Below are positions 34,765-44,869 of a stretch of 64,000 bases of DNA, piece after piece. The notes under the pieces are model-generated. The model searched no databases, was not told the DNA's origin, and saw only the letters and a list, made by a program, of their open reading frames with translations. This DNA is from Loripinus fragilis (Eukaryota; Mollusca; Bivalvia; Lucinida; Lucinidae). The stretch is from the NCBI GenBank assembly GCA_964019695.1, contig OZ026525.1, positions 84,082,279 to 84,146,278 of the forward strand, written 5' to 3'. Both the position numbers and the translations under genes were made by a program. Position 1 is the first letter of the stretch. The number at the start of each line of letters is the position of its first letter.

Positions 34765-35432
34765 CTAATAAATGTTTTGAATGCTATGCTCTGAACACAC
34801 TGGTTGTCTGCACGTTTGGCAACTCAGACGAACCTTTTTATCAATATGACGAGGACAGAGGGTTCTTTTGTTGCCTTCGGCAGGGTTCCCGTGGTGGTCT
34901 GCTGGGCTGGATCAACACCATCCAGCTTAATGCCTTCCGATTGGAGACTTCAAGGTTGAAGGTGTTGTTGCGCATTACTCGATTTTAGTCACAACAAATT
35001 CCTGATTCAACTGCTGAAGAAATATTCGCTGACAGCGCCTGCCTTCTGATGACTACCATTTTGTACACTGAATGTTGGCACAGCAACGACATCTACACAG
35101 TTCCCAAACGATACAACGGTCGATCACTTTACTTCTAGCAATGTACATTTTGTTGATGCTTTCTACCCCCTTCTATGACCCCTGCCTCTTCCCCTGCCTC
35201 TGCTTCTACCGCTACTTCATATGACCTGGTGGCTTGCTTGTGGAGGCTGGTTCTCATTAAGGGCTGGTTCTACTATCTATGTGTCACTGTGGTTCGATAG
35301 TTCTGAGATATGAATATTCACTGCACCCAATATCTCAGAATCGTCCAGGTCTGATCCTACATTGTCCTGTATTATGGCTCTAACAGCCTCTGCAGCAGCG
35401 TATTTTGCCCATCCACCAGTTGCATCCAGCTT
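34765..35432 (-). pseudogene. piggyBac-type transposase remnant, N- and C-terminal parts only
   Basis: The minus strand from 35432 translates as YAAAEAVRAI, then DLDDSEILGAVNIHISELS, an acidic start, followed by an Arg-Gly block GRSRGRGRGRGHRRG near 35165-35200. Acidic and RG-rich N-termini are usual for invertebrate piggyBac transposases. The last part (34765-34900) reads GNPAEGNKRTLCPRHIDKK and VRLSCQTCRQPVCSEHS then a stop. That is a C-x2-H...C-x2-C-x4-C-x2-H pattern like the cysteine-rich C-terminal domain of piggyBac. Several stops and shifts lie between, and fewer than 300 bp separate the two parts, so the DDD catalytic core is deleted. No protein is expected. The assignment rests on motif order; a different zinc-finger protein is the main alternative. 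Confidence 0.6.
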
Positions 35433-36010
35433 TTATCTATTACCATTTTTATAATATTTGTCTGGCAATTTCCATTGGGGGAATTATGGGGCATGTGTAT
35501 CGTGGCATTGTTTTTATCTATTACCATATTTTGGTATTTGTCTGGCAATTTCCATTGAGAAATTTTGGGGCCAGAGTATCGTGGTATTGTTGTTATCTGT
35601 TACCATACACTCACACAAACTTCTAAGCGGTCACCTAGCAATTCCAAAATTTTGACAAAATTTTTAATCATTTTTAACTAGTTTTAATTTCATGTTTTGA
35701 CATATTGTATTGAGAGATGTCATACTAAAATCATTCCATGATGTTTCACGTGAAATTAATATAGAACCAAATGCCTGTGTTAATAGGACAAATACATGGT
35801 GATTTTAAAGTGACCGCTTAGAACTTTTGGCAAGTGTATTTAGGTATTTGTCTTGCCATTTCCATTGAGAATATTTGGGGCATGAGCATTGTGGTTATGT
35901 TTTTATCCATTTCCGTTTTGATATTTGTCTGGCCATTTCCAATGAGAATATTTGGAGCATGAGTATTGTGGCATTGGTTTATCTATCAACGTTTTGGTAG
36001 TTGTAAGGCT
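35433..36010. repeat. Tandem array, about 83 bp unit, interrupted by a MITE
   Basis: Units contain TATTTGTCTGGCAATTTCC, ATTGAGAATATTTGGGGCAT and GAGTATCGTGGCATTG. Two lie at 35433-35617 and two or three at 35827-36010, with MITE V between them. Confidence 0.85.
35623..35821. mobile_element. MITE V, 199 bp, 5 bp target duplication
   Basis: Perfect inverted ends CTAAGCGGTCAC / GTGACCGCTTAG. AACTT flanks both sides (35618-35622 and 35822-35826). Inserted in the 83 bp array. The interior is AT-rich without coding sequence. Confidence 0.85.
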
Positions 36011-36188
36011 AATTCCTTCGAGACATTTTGAGCTTGTGGCTTGTTATGCCCAATACCATTGTCCCATTTTTAACCATTTCCATTTTGTCATTTTCTGACG
36101 ATATGAACTAGTGTTTAGGTCTATGGGGTTTTCTTTGGATTAAATTTAGCAAAAGGCAATGACCATGTCATACTTACGTTTTAATCTT

Positions 36189-36418
36189 CATGCGAGGACC
36201 CAGAGGGAGGATATGGGCTCCGGTAAAATAAAAAAGCTTCCAAGCCAGCAATGTTGGCCCATCATTGGCACGCCAGAGAAACTTTTGCTGGCGGGCAGAT
36301 AATGGCCCGTTTAAAGTGGTATTTGCATCCTCTCTCCCCCCATCAACTAAATAAATAATAGAAAAAAACGTTGTCAAAGTTGGACCCCCTGTGATAAAAC
36401 TTTCTGAATCCGCGCATG
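36189..36418 (-). mobile_element. Family B MITE, copy 4, with 5 bp target duplication
   Basis: Starts CATGCGAGGACCCAGAGGG and ends TGAATCCGCGCATG. ATCTT lies immediately outside both ends. CAAGCCAGCAATGTTGGCCC and TTGTCAAAGTTGGACCCCC are family marks. Part of the left body and of the palindrome is deleted. Confidence 0.8.
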
Positions 36419-36419
36419 A

Positions 36420-37520
36420 TCTTGGTTAAGTACGGATTCATCAAACGTTTCACCAGAACATCTTTAATTAAAAAATCAACATGAACAGCAAAATTACCAC
36501 TGTAACTCATTTGAAAAGAAAAATCTTCACAGATTAATACAGGATGCATTTTTATTTTTCTATGACATTGAACACCTATAAAATACCTCCACCAATTGGC
36601 TGAAACTAGCTTTCGCTAGTTGTGACAGATCTTGATGTCTACCAGTGATGAACTAAATTTAGCCAAGGACAGGCAGACATCAGATTTGTAAATGCTACCA
36701 GACAGCTAAAAATAGATTGAAATATTTTCAGCTCTCAATTTTGTCACTGCTGCCTGACAGCTAAAATAGAGATTGGAAAACTGACATTAGATTTTCACGC
36801 AAGAGAGGGATAAAAATGGACTAGCATGATTTCTTGTATATATTTCACAGGACAATTGTTTTGAACTAAGAATTTGATCATTTTTATGAGAACAGTAATT
36901 TAAAAATGCAATTCTTTTGCAAATCTCATAAGAGCTTCAGAAGATTGAAAAACAACTATTGAAAAATTGTATTCAATGCACTATGAATAGTGACTTGAGA
37001 AAATTAAGTATGAAAAGAATTGATATAAATCAATTTAGGATAAGGGAGACAGTGTCATCTAAACACAATTGTTGCATTTTAAGTCTACATTTTAACCTCA
37101 AGAGAATGCATCAATTGTATATTGTTTAAAATTCAAATAAAGTCCCGCGAACATTTTTATGAAATACTGCGAGTGTAGGTTGATAGATTTGAACATTAAA
37201 GCTGCATTTTAAGCCATCTTGCAGACCCATTGCGGTTTATTTCCAAAGGTTCCGATTTTTTATTTCAGATTATTTTAAATTATTTGTTCAAAACTTATGA
37301 CGAGGTTTAATTTCAATATGCTGACATACGAAGCCACTTAATGTCAACGGAAGATCTTTGGAGTATCATGGCAAGACCTGGGCATCTTCCCCAGAAAACA
37401 TAATTTCTGGCATATGGGATTACGAACAAGCCTCACTTAAACCTGACTGTCTAGCTACAGAGGCTAGCTAGCGTTTTGAAAATTTCACTGTGACAAATTG
37501 ATATAGGATAGCTTCTGTGC
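36420..37520. other. No recognised feature
   Basis: AT-rich. A weak internal duplication (CAGACAGCTAAAAATAGATTG and CTGACAGCTAAAATAGAGATTG, near 36700 and 36755) is the only structure seen. Confidence 0.35.
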
Positions 37521-37521
37521 A

Positions 37522-37590
37522 GCGAAAAGCAACGTTGCTGATCAGACTGCGCATGCGCGCAGTCTGATCAGCAACTCTGTTTTTCGCATA
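37522..37590. repeat. Class I fold-back hairpin, well preserved
   Basis: GCGAAAAGCAACGTTGCTGATCAG-type left arm and CTGATCAGCAACTCTGTTTTTCGC-type right arm around ACTGCGC/GCGCAGT. The central 40 bp pair without mismatch except for the loop. Confidence 0.85.
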
Positions 37591-37799
37591 CTATAAAAAC
37601 AGGGTTTATTACTCATGGTGTGGCTATAATATAGATGCGCGAGCGCGCACATGACCAAATAAAATACTAGCCTCTCAACGCAAAGTTTTGAGGGTATCTC
37701 GCACATGGCCATATAAAATTCTAGCTGCATGCATTTCTGGCCCGAAGCATTGGGGGCTAACTCATCACTGCGGTTTTCATTAAAACGCAATAATTTTTT

Positions 37800-38670
37800 A
37801 AGTTTGTGAAATGCAATACATGATCATGACTGGGTAATATAAAGCGACACTATTGCACACGTGCGCACTAAACTAGTGTAAAGACATAATAATTTAATAC
37901 TCTTTCATAACATGAACATTTTCATTGTTTTTGTTTTGATGGTTTTGGCCACGCCTCGTAAAATCGGCCTTTACCGGGTTTTACGACCAATATGACTTCA
38001 AACCAATCTGCTCACTGCGGCGACTCATTACAGGACAATATTTAAATCGAGCTTGCTGAATTTGAAAAAAAAATAAAAAAAATTGATGTTGTATGCTTAT
38101 TGTACTATCTGGATGTCTCTTGATATGCATCTACTGTTGGTCGCATATGACCTTGAGGTTTGATTTAAGTACTTAACTCACAGGCGAGCTGCGGATTCTC
38201 GACCGAGCCTCGCAAGGGCGTTCGTCGCCAATGCACACAGACTATGATTGTAGATTAAGGCTTTAATTAAAAGTAAGGTTTCTGGTCCCATTAGATAGGT
38301 CAGAATTTAAGTTAAACGTAATTTTTCCGACAGTGAAAGAAGCGGATCTTCTCGTGTCTTAACGTTTATAAAGTAATATCCTTTTCATTACAAAACTGAA
38401 AAAGTCATAGTTTTGGATTAGATATTTAACGAGCATATACTGCACTTTGGTGCATATGATCTGCAATGAAGATTTTGAGCTTTATGTTCTATGGAAGAAC
38501 ACGAGAACAAATTAAAGCTACTACGTGACAACACCAACAGTTTTACTATGTGTCCAGCTATGGTTCTGAGGCAGCTTGTGCTTCTGCCTATTCCGATTCA
38601 AATAATTGGTAGGTGCATATTAATAAGCCACGGTACTTAGCTATCCATTGTACACACCGCAACAACTATA
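37800..38670. other. No recognised feature
   Basis: No gene or shared repeat seen. Confidence 0.35.
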
Positions 38671-38672
38671 AT

Positions 38673-38856
38673 TATACCACCCTTAACAACTTCAGCACAA
38701 GATATCTCGTGATGTGCAAGGTCTACACTGGTGTAGGTGGTATAAAATAGTTATACACATGTACCATGTTTGTAAATCTGTACGTAAGATAATCCGCTCG
38801 CTAAAGCTCTTGGATTATCTCCACGTACAGGCGGACAACCAATGGTATAACCATTA
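38673..38856. mobile_element. Family F MITE, copy 1, full length
   Basis: Starts TATACCACCCTTAACAAC and ends AATGGTATAACCATT. Contains GATATCTCGTGATGTGCAAG, GTAGGTGGTATAAAATAG and the stem GATAATCCGCTCGC...GGATTATC with outer arms TGTACGTAA / CACGTACAGGCGGACAA. A 60-codon frame through it is not a gene. Confidence 0.8.
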
Positions 38857-38859
38857 CTT

Positions 38860-39165
38860 AACCCACATAAGCCTAGCTCCTTATCATCACGTCTAATGAC
38901 TAAAATGCCAAAAATAGCATTATAACATTATGAGTCGGATAGTTTTCAAGTTCATTTGAGTTGGGCATGGAAAAAATGTTTTATAATCTCGGGGCTGGCT
39001 AGTCTGTGTAGCTGAGTGGATTTACGTTTGATTTTTTCCAGTGCAATACCCCAAAACAGGGTTCTTTTGGTTAATGCTAAATAAGCCAACCTTTTATGGT
39101 CATTGTAGGAGTGGTCACCAGTACTATGCAACAATCCTTGATATAGAACAAATTAGCAGTTACTT
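38860..39165. other. Repeat fragment, otherwise nothing
   Basis: 38938-38990 matches, inverted, the repeat near 885-930 (TTGAGTTGGGCATGGAAAAAA then TTTATAATCTCGG). No gene. Confidence 0.4.
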
Positions 39166-39169
39166 GTCA

Positions 39170-39245
39170 GGTCCATTAGTGTAGGATCAGCTTTATCATA
39201 TGTCCATAAGCAAACAGAGTAGGCCCTGATCAGGCGGTTCTTTAA
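39170..39245. repeat. Half of a class II fold-back repeat
   Basis: AGTGTAGGATCAGC, CATAAGCAAACAGAG and CTGATCAGGCGGTTCTT match the left half of 51020-51100 and stop at what would be the hairpin centre. Confidence 0.6.
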
Positions 39246-39249
39246 AAAT

Positions 39250-40820
39250 TAAAATATACATTTTGTAGTTAGTATCATTGTGCCTAGTCTACTTTCTTTT
39301 TTGCATTTTTTCTTATGAAGGGACACAAATCTTGAACAACCATAAATATTTTACAGGTTTAAGTTCCCTGGCTGAAAGGATAGATCTTTTTCTGGTATGG
39401 TTAGCAGCAGGTGAGCTTGGATTTAAGAAACCAATAACACTGTGAATAACGACAGGGACCAGTCTATATTATGCCGTCGACCAATCTGAGAGGGTATATA
39501 AATGTGATAGAATAATTTCCTACCAACAAAATACTTACAATTCACTGTAAGAGACCTTTTACGGTGACTCCGGACACCAGATCATTGCCGGAGTGTGTCC
39601 ATGTTGCCTGTTACATCAATGTTTGTATTGGCCGTGGGTAACTAGTTATCGACAAAACAAACATCATACATCACTGGCGCCAAGCTTTATCTAATATTTT
39701 CTCAATATTGTTCCTTCTGGAAGTAATACGCCTGTAACTGTGTCATAATCAGAGGTCCTAGCGTCATATTTGTTACGTTACATGTTTGACTTTTTACGCG
39801 GACTCGGTTCCTTCGGTTTGGGGACAGAGAAGATAGCTAATCTTCGCTATAGCTAAAGTATTGATAGACGGCTATGAAAATCACTCCATTTGAACAAATT
39901 TCGAGGAGGCAATAATAGGTATTTATGTCATTCTGCTTGGGACCATGCCATTAATCGCTTAACAGTAGGGTAAATCATTTACATATGCTTTAAAAATGTC
40001 TATGAAACAAGTATATGCAATAACTTATGTCAGTGAAGTAAAACACTTTTAACTCTGATGTCGCATTATATCGGTCTTCACAATTTTTATCCCTTAGTTG
40101 AAGACGTTGCTGGGAAATAATTACTGTCACTTTTGTTTCAACATAAAACACAATCCAAGCAAGCAACAAATGCCAGGCTAATACATTTATTCGACACGCA
40201 TGCTTGGACCGCAGTTCTGTATATCCAGAGGTTTTGCTCACTCCTGTAACCGGTACCGTGATTTCAACGAAAATAGTTTTGGTTGGGAGATTTGAAATGG
40301 AGTAGATACATAATGCGTCACAGCACCACTTGTCTCGAAATCTGCTGGGAGACATTTCCTAATAGTGCCAACTTATTACACTAGAAGTGATTTTTCCGGT
40401 GTTTTGACATAGTTAATGTAAAATGTTTATTTTGTAATTTATTGTTAATGATGGATAGCTAATGAACACAGAATGAAAATAAACAATTGATAATGTCCGA
40501 GCCGCCAAAGGCAAATCTCAATGATATTTGTATAGAATGATGGGTTACATTTGATAAGAGCAATCATATTGAAAATAAACTTTCAAACTTCACCCATTTA
40601 AATCGGACGGATCTATTTCGAATTCAAGGGTTGTTTTGGAAGTATTTGACAATTTCATTAGAATTTCAAAAGTATATCCTATAAGCAAACAGTGCAGACG
40701 CCGGGCAAAATATGCTTATGGAGTTGATTTGGTGCCCCTAATGTGAGATTTCCTCGTTCCACAAGGGTATACGTTTGTAAGTAATATAGAAAATGACCAA
40801 AGTGCATTCACATTAGCCCA
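39250..40820. other. No gene supported; one 121-codon minus frame
   Basis: The minus-strand frame at 39990-40355 is the longest non-repeat frame in the window (121 codons, starts MSPSRFRDKW). It has a weak hydrophobic stretch (LAWHLLLAWIVFYV) and no recognised domain. No splice-site or codon argument supports it. Chance is the likeliest explanation. Confidence 0.25.
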
Positions 40821-40829
40821 AATGTACGT

Positions 40830-41165
40830 AAAAGTGTCGAACAATATTCACATTAGTCAACGAATATTGGTCGAAAGGTATCTAAATTGGCCAAAAGGTA
40901 CGAATATTAGTCGAAAGGTATCCCCATTGGTCAAACGACAGACTATTGGCCAAAAAGGTCCCCACATTGGTCAAAAGGTACCCACGTTGATCAAAAGGTA
41001 CTAGTATTATCCACATTGGTCAAAAGGTATGAATATTAGACGAAAGTTTTTCACATTGGAAGAAAGTTACTCACACTGCTCATATGCTAAAGACACCAAC
41101 ATTGCTCAAAAGGCAACCACATTTGTCAAAGGCGATTCACAGTGTTTCAAAAACGCTCGCATTGC
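40830..41165. repeat. Tandem array, about 20-22 bp unit
   Basis: About fifteen diverged units of CACATTGGTCAAAAGGTACC or near variants (for example AATATTAGTCGAAAGGTATC). It decays toward the right end. Confidence 0.85.
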
Positions 41166-41261
41166 CAGGTTCTAAGATATTCAGTTACAATTTCCAAATT
41201 AATTGCATTTATATCCCTAAATATCGTTTTTGTGAATGCTTCACAAACAGTGAAGACCCTC

Positions 41262-41311
41262 ATATACCGTCCAGTGATGCTGCCAAAGTAAGTATACCGT
41301 CCAGTGATGCT
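41262..41311. repeat. Short direct repeat
   Basis: TATACCGTCCAGTGATGCT occurs twice, about 30 bp apart. Confidence 0.7.
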
Positions 41312-41564
41312 ACCTGTCTTTCCATATGTTCAGTGTTCTTAAAATGTAAGCTCGAGTAGATGAGACTGCAAGTACCATTAACAGACGGACAGGTTCCTTT
41401 TCTATGTTTCTGGTTCACTTGCTTTAAAAATTGTTACGATTTATCCTATGCTTGACCCAGGAGCACAACCCCAAAGGTGAGTTGAGAGCTAAGTCCTGGT
41501 GGCTCGAAGTACTGAGGTAGTCGAGCAAATTTTACGAGATAGACGAGTTTTTTCTGCTGTTGTT

Positions 41565-41880
41565 TAGCCATTGTTTGTTGTTGCTACCAATGTCTGAGGG
41601 TTTTATGTTGTGTCTTTGTTTTGTCATGTGTTTCTCTGTGCCTTTTCTAGTTTAGCAATCAACTGGCTGAGGAAGAGAGAGCTGATTGCTTTACTTTAAT
41701 ATTGTGTTGTGTCTGTGTTATGTTTCTATTCCTCACGGCACCAGGTGCTGGACTGCAGTCTGTGAATGTAGCGTTTCCTGGTCACACTCACTTACGCTGT
41801 GGTCTGAAGTGGCATCTAGATTTACATGGGTCCAATTGCTTACCGAGGGAGGTTTGTACGGCCCTCTGTGAAATACGCTG
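41565..41880 (+). repeat. Family N copy in the opposite orientation
   Basis: CCTTTTCTAGTTTAGCAATC, GGCTGAGGAAGAGAGAGCTG, TTCCTCACGGCACCAGG and TGCAGTCTGTGAATGTAGCG match the reverse complement of the other copies. It shows the CTGAGGAAGAGAGAGC segment that became a microsatellite at 5257. Confidence 0.65.
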
Positions 41881-42069
41881 ATGACTAAAGAAAAAAAGAT
41901 ATTTTTCATATTCTGGTCCATCAGGAATATTGGGTTCTTGCAGAAAGCAGAATACCGCTTAAGCCGCGGTGCTAGTGGGCGTTAGAATTGTTACACCTTC
42001 CATTAGTTCTCATGAACAGACTCAATAAAACCGAGTCTAATGTTTTCTAATACTGTACGTTCTCTCTAT

Positions 42070-42137
42070 TTCTGAAGGATCCGTTTTTCCAAATTGTTTT
42101 CAGGACCCCCTGTCGGAATTTTCTTGATCCACACATG
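42070..42137 (+). mobile_element. Family B fragment (right end)
   Basis: GGACCCCCTGTCGGAATTTT and TTGATCCACACATG correspond to the right end of family B. Only the terminal part survives. Confidence 0.5.
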
Positions 42138-42139
42138 AC

Positions 42140-42396
42140 GTTCTGGACAGGATTCGAACCAGGAAACAATTGTGTTGATCTTTCTGAACAATTTCAATTT
42201 CGATTCTTTATTCACTCTAGGTCAACATAGTCAACATCAAGAGGTATAATACAGATAATTGCATGCATGAAAATGCATCATGGCGGTCATATTGTTCAGT
42301 TATTAGATTCCATATATATAATGTCTAACCATAAATCCCTATTATCTGGTGGAGCACAACAGCTTCTCTTTACTTTACATAGCTAGTTTTCATTAC

Positions 42397-42450
<54 letters not shown>

Positions 42451-43115
42451 ACTGATCCAGCGCACACCGCTCTGGACCTTCTATGACTAGACCTTGGATG
42501 TGCTGTCAGGCCAGGAATGGTTCAGCGCCGTGGCGCCAAGCCAAACCCGGCCCGACCTACATAAGTATTTGAATTAAGCAAGTTTGTCAGCATTATAAGA
42601 ATTATATATATCATATTAGGTTAGAGGCAGTTGGTTCCTCTGTAAGGAACCAACCGCCACTGGCCCAAGAGGTTACAAAAGTTGCAAAAATGGCTAAATT
42701 CTTCCAAATCAACAGTCCAAAATCATGATTGACGTGAACAATATTTGCATATTTGTTTGATAATTATGGCAATTAAATACCAATAATAATCATGATGTCG
42801 TAATGACCTGTTCTGATATCTTTATTGGTCCATGGTATTAAAATGATGAATTTTCAGCTGATACACTAGACAAAAGAAGCATAGCGGAGACTTCTCGTCC
42901 CAGTGCTTAACAGTGGTAGCAATAATTAGTCTAGACGCCCGCGAAAACTAATTACAAAGTCATTATTATGACAAACTGAAATAAATGAATCAATAAAACG
43001 AATCTTATTATGCATAAATTTGGATTAACGGACATTAAAACATCGCATGCGCAGACCATCGTGCATAGCGGCAATTTCTGGCATAGTTCGTCTCTACTAG
43101 GAAGAGGGGGGGGGG
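42140..43115. other. No gene; (AT)n tract and one hairpin
   Basis: An uninterrupted (AT)n microsatellite lies at about 42401-42448. A hairpin GCAGTTGGTTCC / GGAACCAACCGC lies at 42627-42657. Nothing else recognised. Confidence 0.6.
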
Positions 43116-43121
43116 GGGAGG

Positions 43122-43188
43122 CGAAAAGTGAAGACCCAGATCAGACTGCAGTAACTGCAGTCTGATCTGGGTGTTCTCTTTTCACAGT
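43122..43188. repeat. Class II fold-back hairpin (inner stem CTGCAG)
   Basis: GACCCAGATCAGACTGCAG pairs exactly with CTGCAGTCTGATCTGGGT. The outer arms GGCGAAAAGTGAA and TTCTCTTTTCAC continue the stem imperfectly. Confidence 0.85.
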
Positions 43189-43694
43189 TTAATGAGATAA
43201 TTTTCTGTGATCAAGAGATTATTCAATTATTATTATTATTGTCATTTCTGTTATCGGCTTGATCAAATTGAGTCTTGAAGTCACGCGCCGTTCTGTAAAA
43301 TTTTGGCTGATAAAAACGGTCCTTGAAAATGTTTGATGGAATTGTATTTCCAAATGCACGCACTTGTTCGTCTGGATATTGTCATAGCCACGGGGAACAA
43401 ACTACGTCATGGCGCGGATATATTGGAAAACAAAATGCCATTTTTATGGAAAAAGAGTAAACTTTTTTCTGACATGGTTCAATCATGTAAGAAATGCTCA
43501 TAATATCAACTCACATCGTAACTACTCTATGAATTGTACACGGCAAAAATAAGCGTCACTTTACGCCATATTCGGTGACAACTGAACAGCCACTGGCATA
43601 GAATCAAGAAAGTTCCATAAAGCAAGTAAGGCCAACGTAAGTTTTAGGCAATGTGTTACAATGAAACTCACCAGACTGTGCGAATTCGCAAGCC

Positions 43695-44013
43695 CATCAA
43701 ATCCAGAAAGTGTTGACAGAGGGGATCCAACTTTGACAATTTTGTTTTACGAGGGGATGGAGGATCCAGATGCCAATTTAAGCGGGCCATCATCGGCACG
43801 TCAGCAGCGTTTCGCTGGCGTGCCGATGATGCGTTTCGCTGGCGTGCCGATGATGCGTTTCTCTGGCGTGCCGATGATGGCCCAACATTAAATTTTGGCT
43901 TGGTAGCCTTATGATTTTTCAGGAGATCCGGACCAGTATTGCTAAGAAACCCTATGTGATTTTCAGGGGGGTCTGGACCCTCATGCCCCCTCTCCCTTCT
44001 AGATCCGCGCATC
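43695..44013 (+). mobile_element. Family B MITE, copy 5, with triplicated core segment
   Basis: Has ATCCAGAAAGTGTTGACAGA, GGATCCAACTTTGACAA, TTTTGGCTTGGTAGCC and ends TAGATCCGCGCAT. The 24 bp segment GCGTTTCGCTGGCGTGCCGA plus TGAT is repeated three times at about 43806-43877, while the opposite palindrome arm is nearly gone. Confidence 0.8.
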
Positions 44014-44019
44014 GACATC

Positions 44020-44865
44020 TATCGTATACGAGTGAAGTCACCCTTAGAACATGCGTGCGAAATTCTATTGGGGTAAGAGGCGAATGTTTGATCAGAATGG
44101 ACGAAATCACATCACATGTACTGCCAGCAGCAAAACAGCAGTAAAAGTACTGCCAGCAGTAAAAGTGGAAACAAATTGCTACCATCAGTAAAAGTGAAAA
44201 ACTGTTGACACAAATTGTTTTATTTCTTCGTCTCATCATAAGCGCATCTGAAAACGATGCATAACGCCACCGTGACGAACAGAACTGTTCTATCACACCT
44301 ATAACGGTCAGTGGCATGACCTGTGTAAGTTAAATATATATCACTTGAAGAAGTTAACATTTTGCATTTTCAACAATGATTTCAAAGCTAGGTTACAGAA
44401 AGTAACTTATAAAGGTTATATCTGAAATTATTTAGGCCAAGGTCAAATTTACAGGCTCAAAATTCAAGTTAAAAAGTATCTTATTTTCTTATTTTCAATG
44501 ACCCTACGTACACATTTCTAGACGATGCGCACGCAATTTTATTGCACAATCGTAAAGTTATGTAGTAGGCCTTCCATATAAAATTACACACATGACCATG
44601 AAAATTGCTGTAACTCCATAATATCAAGATGAAAAAAGACACTTTCACTCAAACAGGCTACTTTTGATTTTGTTGCAAAAATAATTAACTGCTTTAAGTG
44701 ATATACTTTTTAACTTTTGGAGGTTATGCACCCGACTGTAACCTGATTTATGAAGGAAAATCCCATTATTTGTGCTACCAGCAATTAAAGTGGAAATATT
44801 CACCATTGTTTTTATTTCAATCAGTTTCAGATTTGCAATATACAAGAGAATACAAAAATTGTACA
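44020..44865. other. No gene; upstream flank of the LINE
   Basis: Contains CAGCAGTAAAAGT repeated near 44128-44180. It also holds a segment at 44228-44305 (CTCATCATAAGCGCATCTGA, ACTGTTCTATCAC) that has a diverged direct copy at 47838-47905 on the other side of the LINE. Confidence 0.5.
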
Positions 44866-44869
44866 CATT

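Noticed and set aside
39990..40355. 121-codon minus-strand frame as a gene
   Set aside because: No recognisable domain, no repeat or splice context; length is within what AT-rich sequence of this size produces by chance.
42125..42160. tRNA gene suggested by a B-box-like string GATTCGAACC (complement GGTTCGAATC)
   Set aside because: No A box, anticodon stem or acceptor stem can be built around it.
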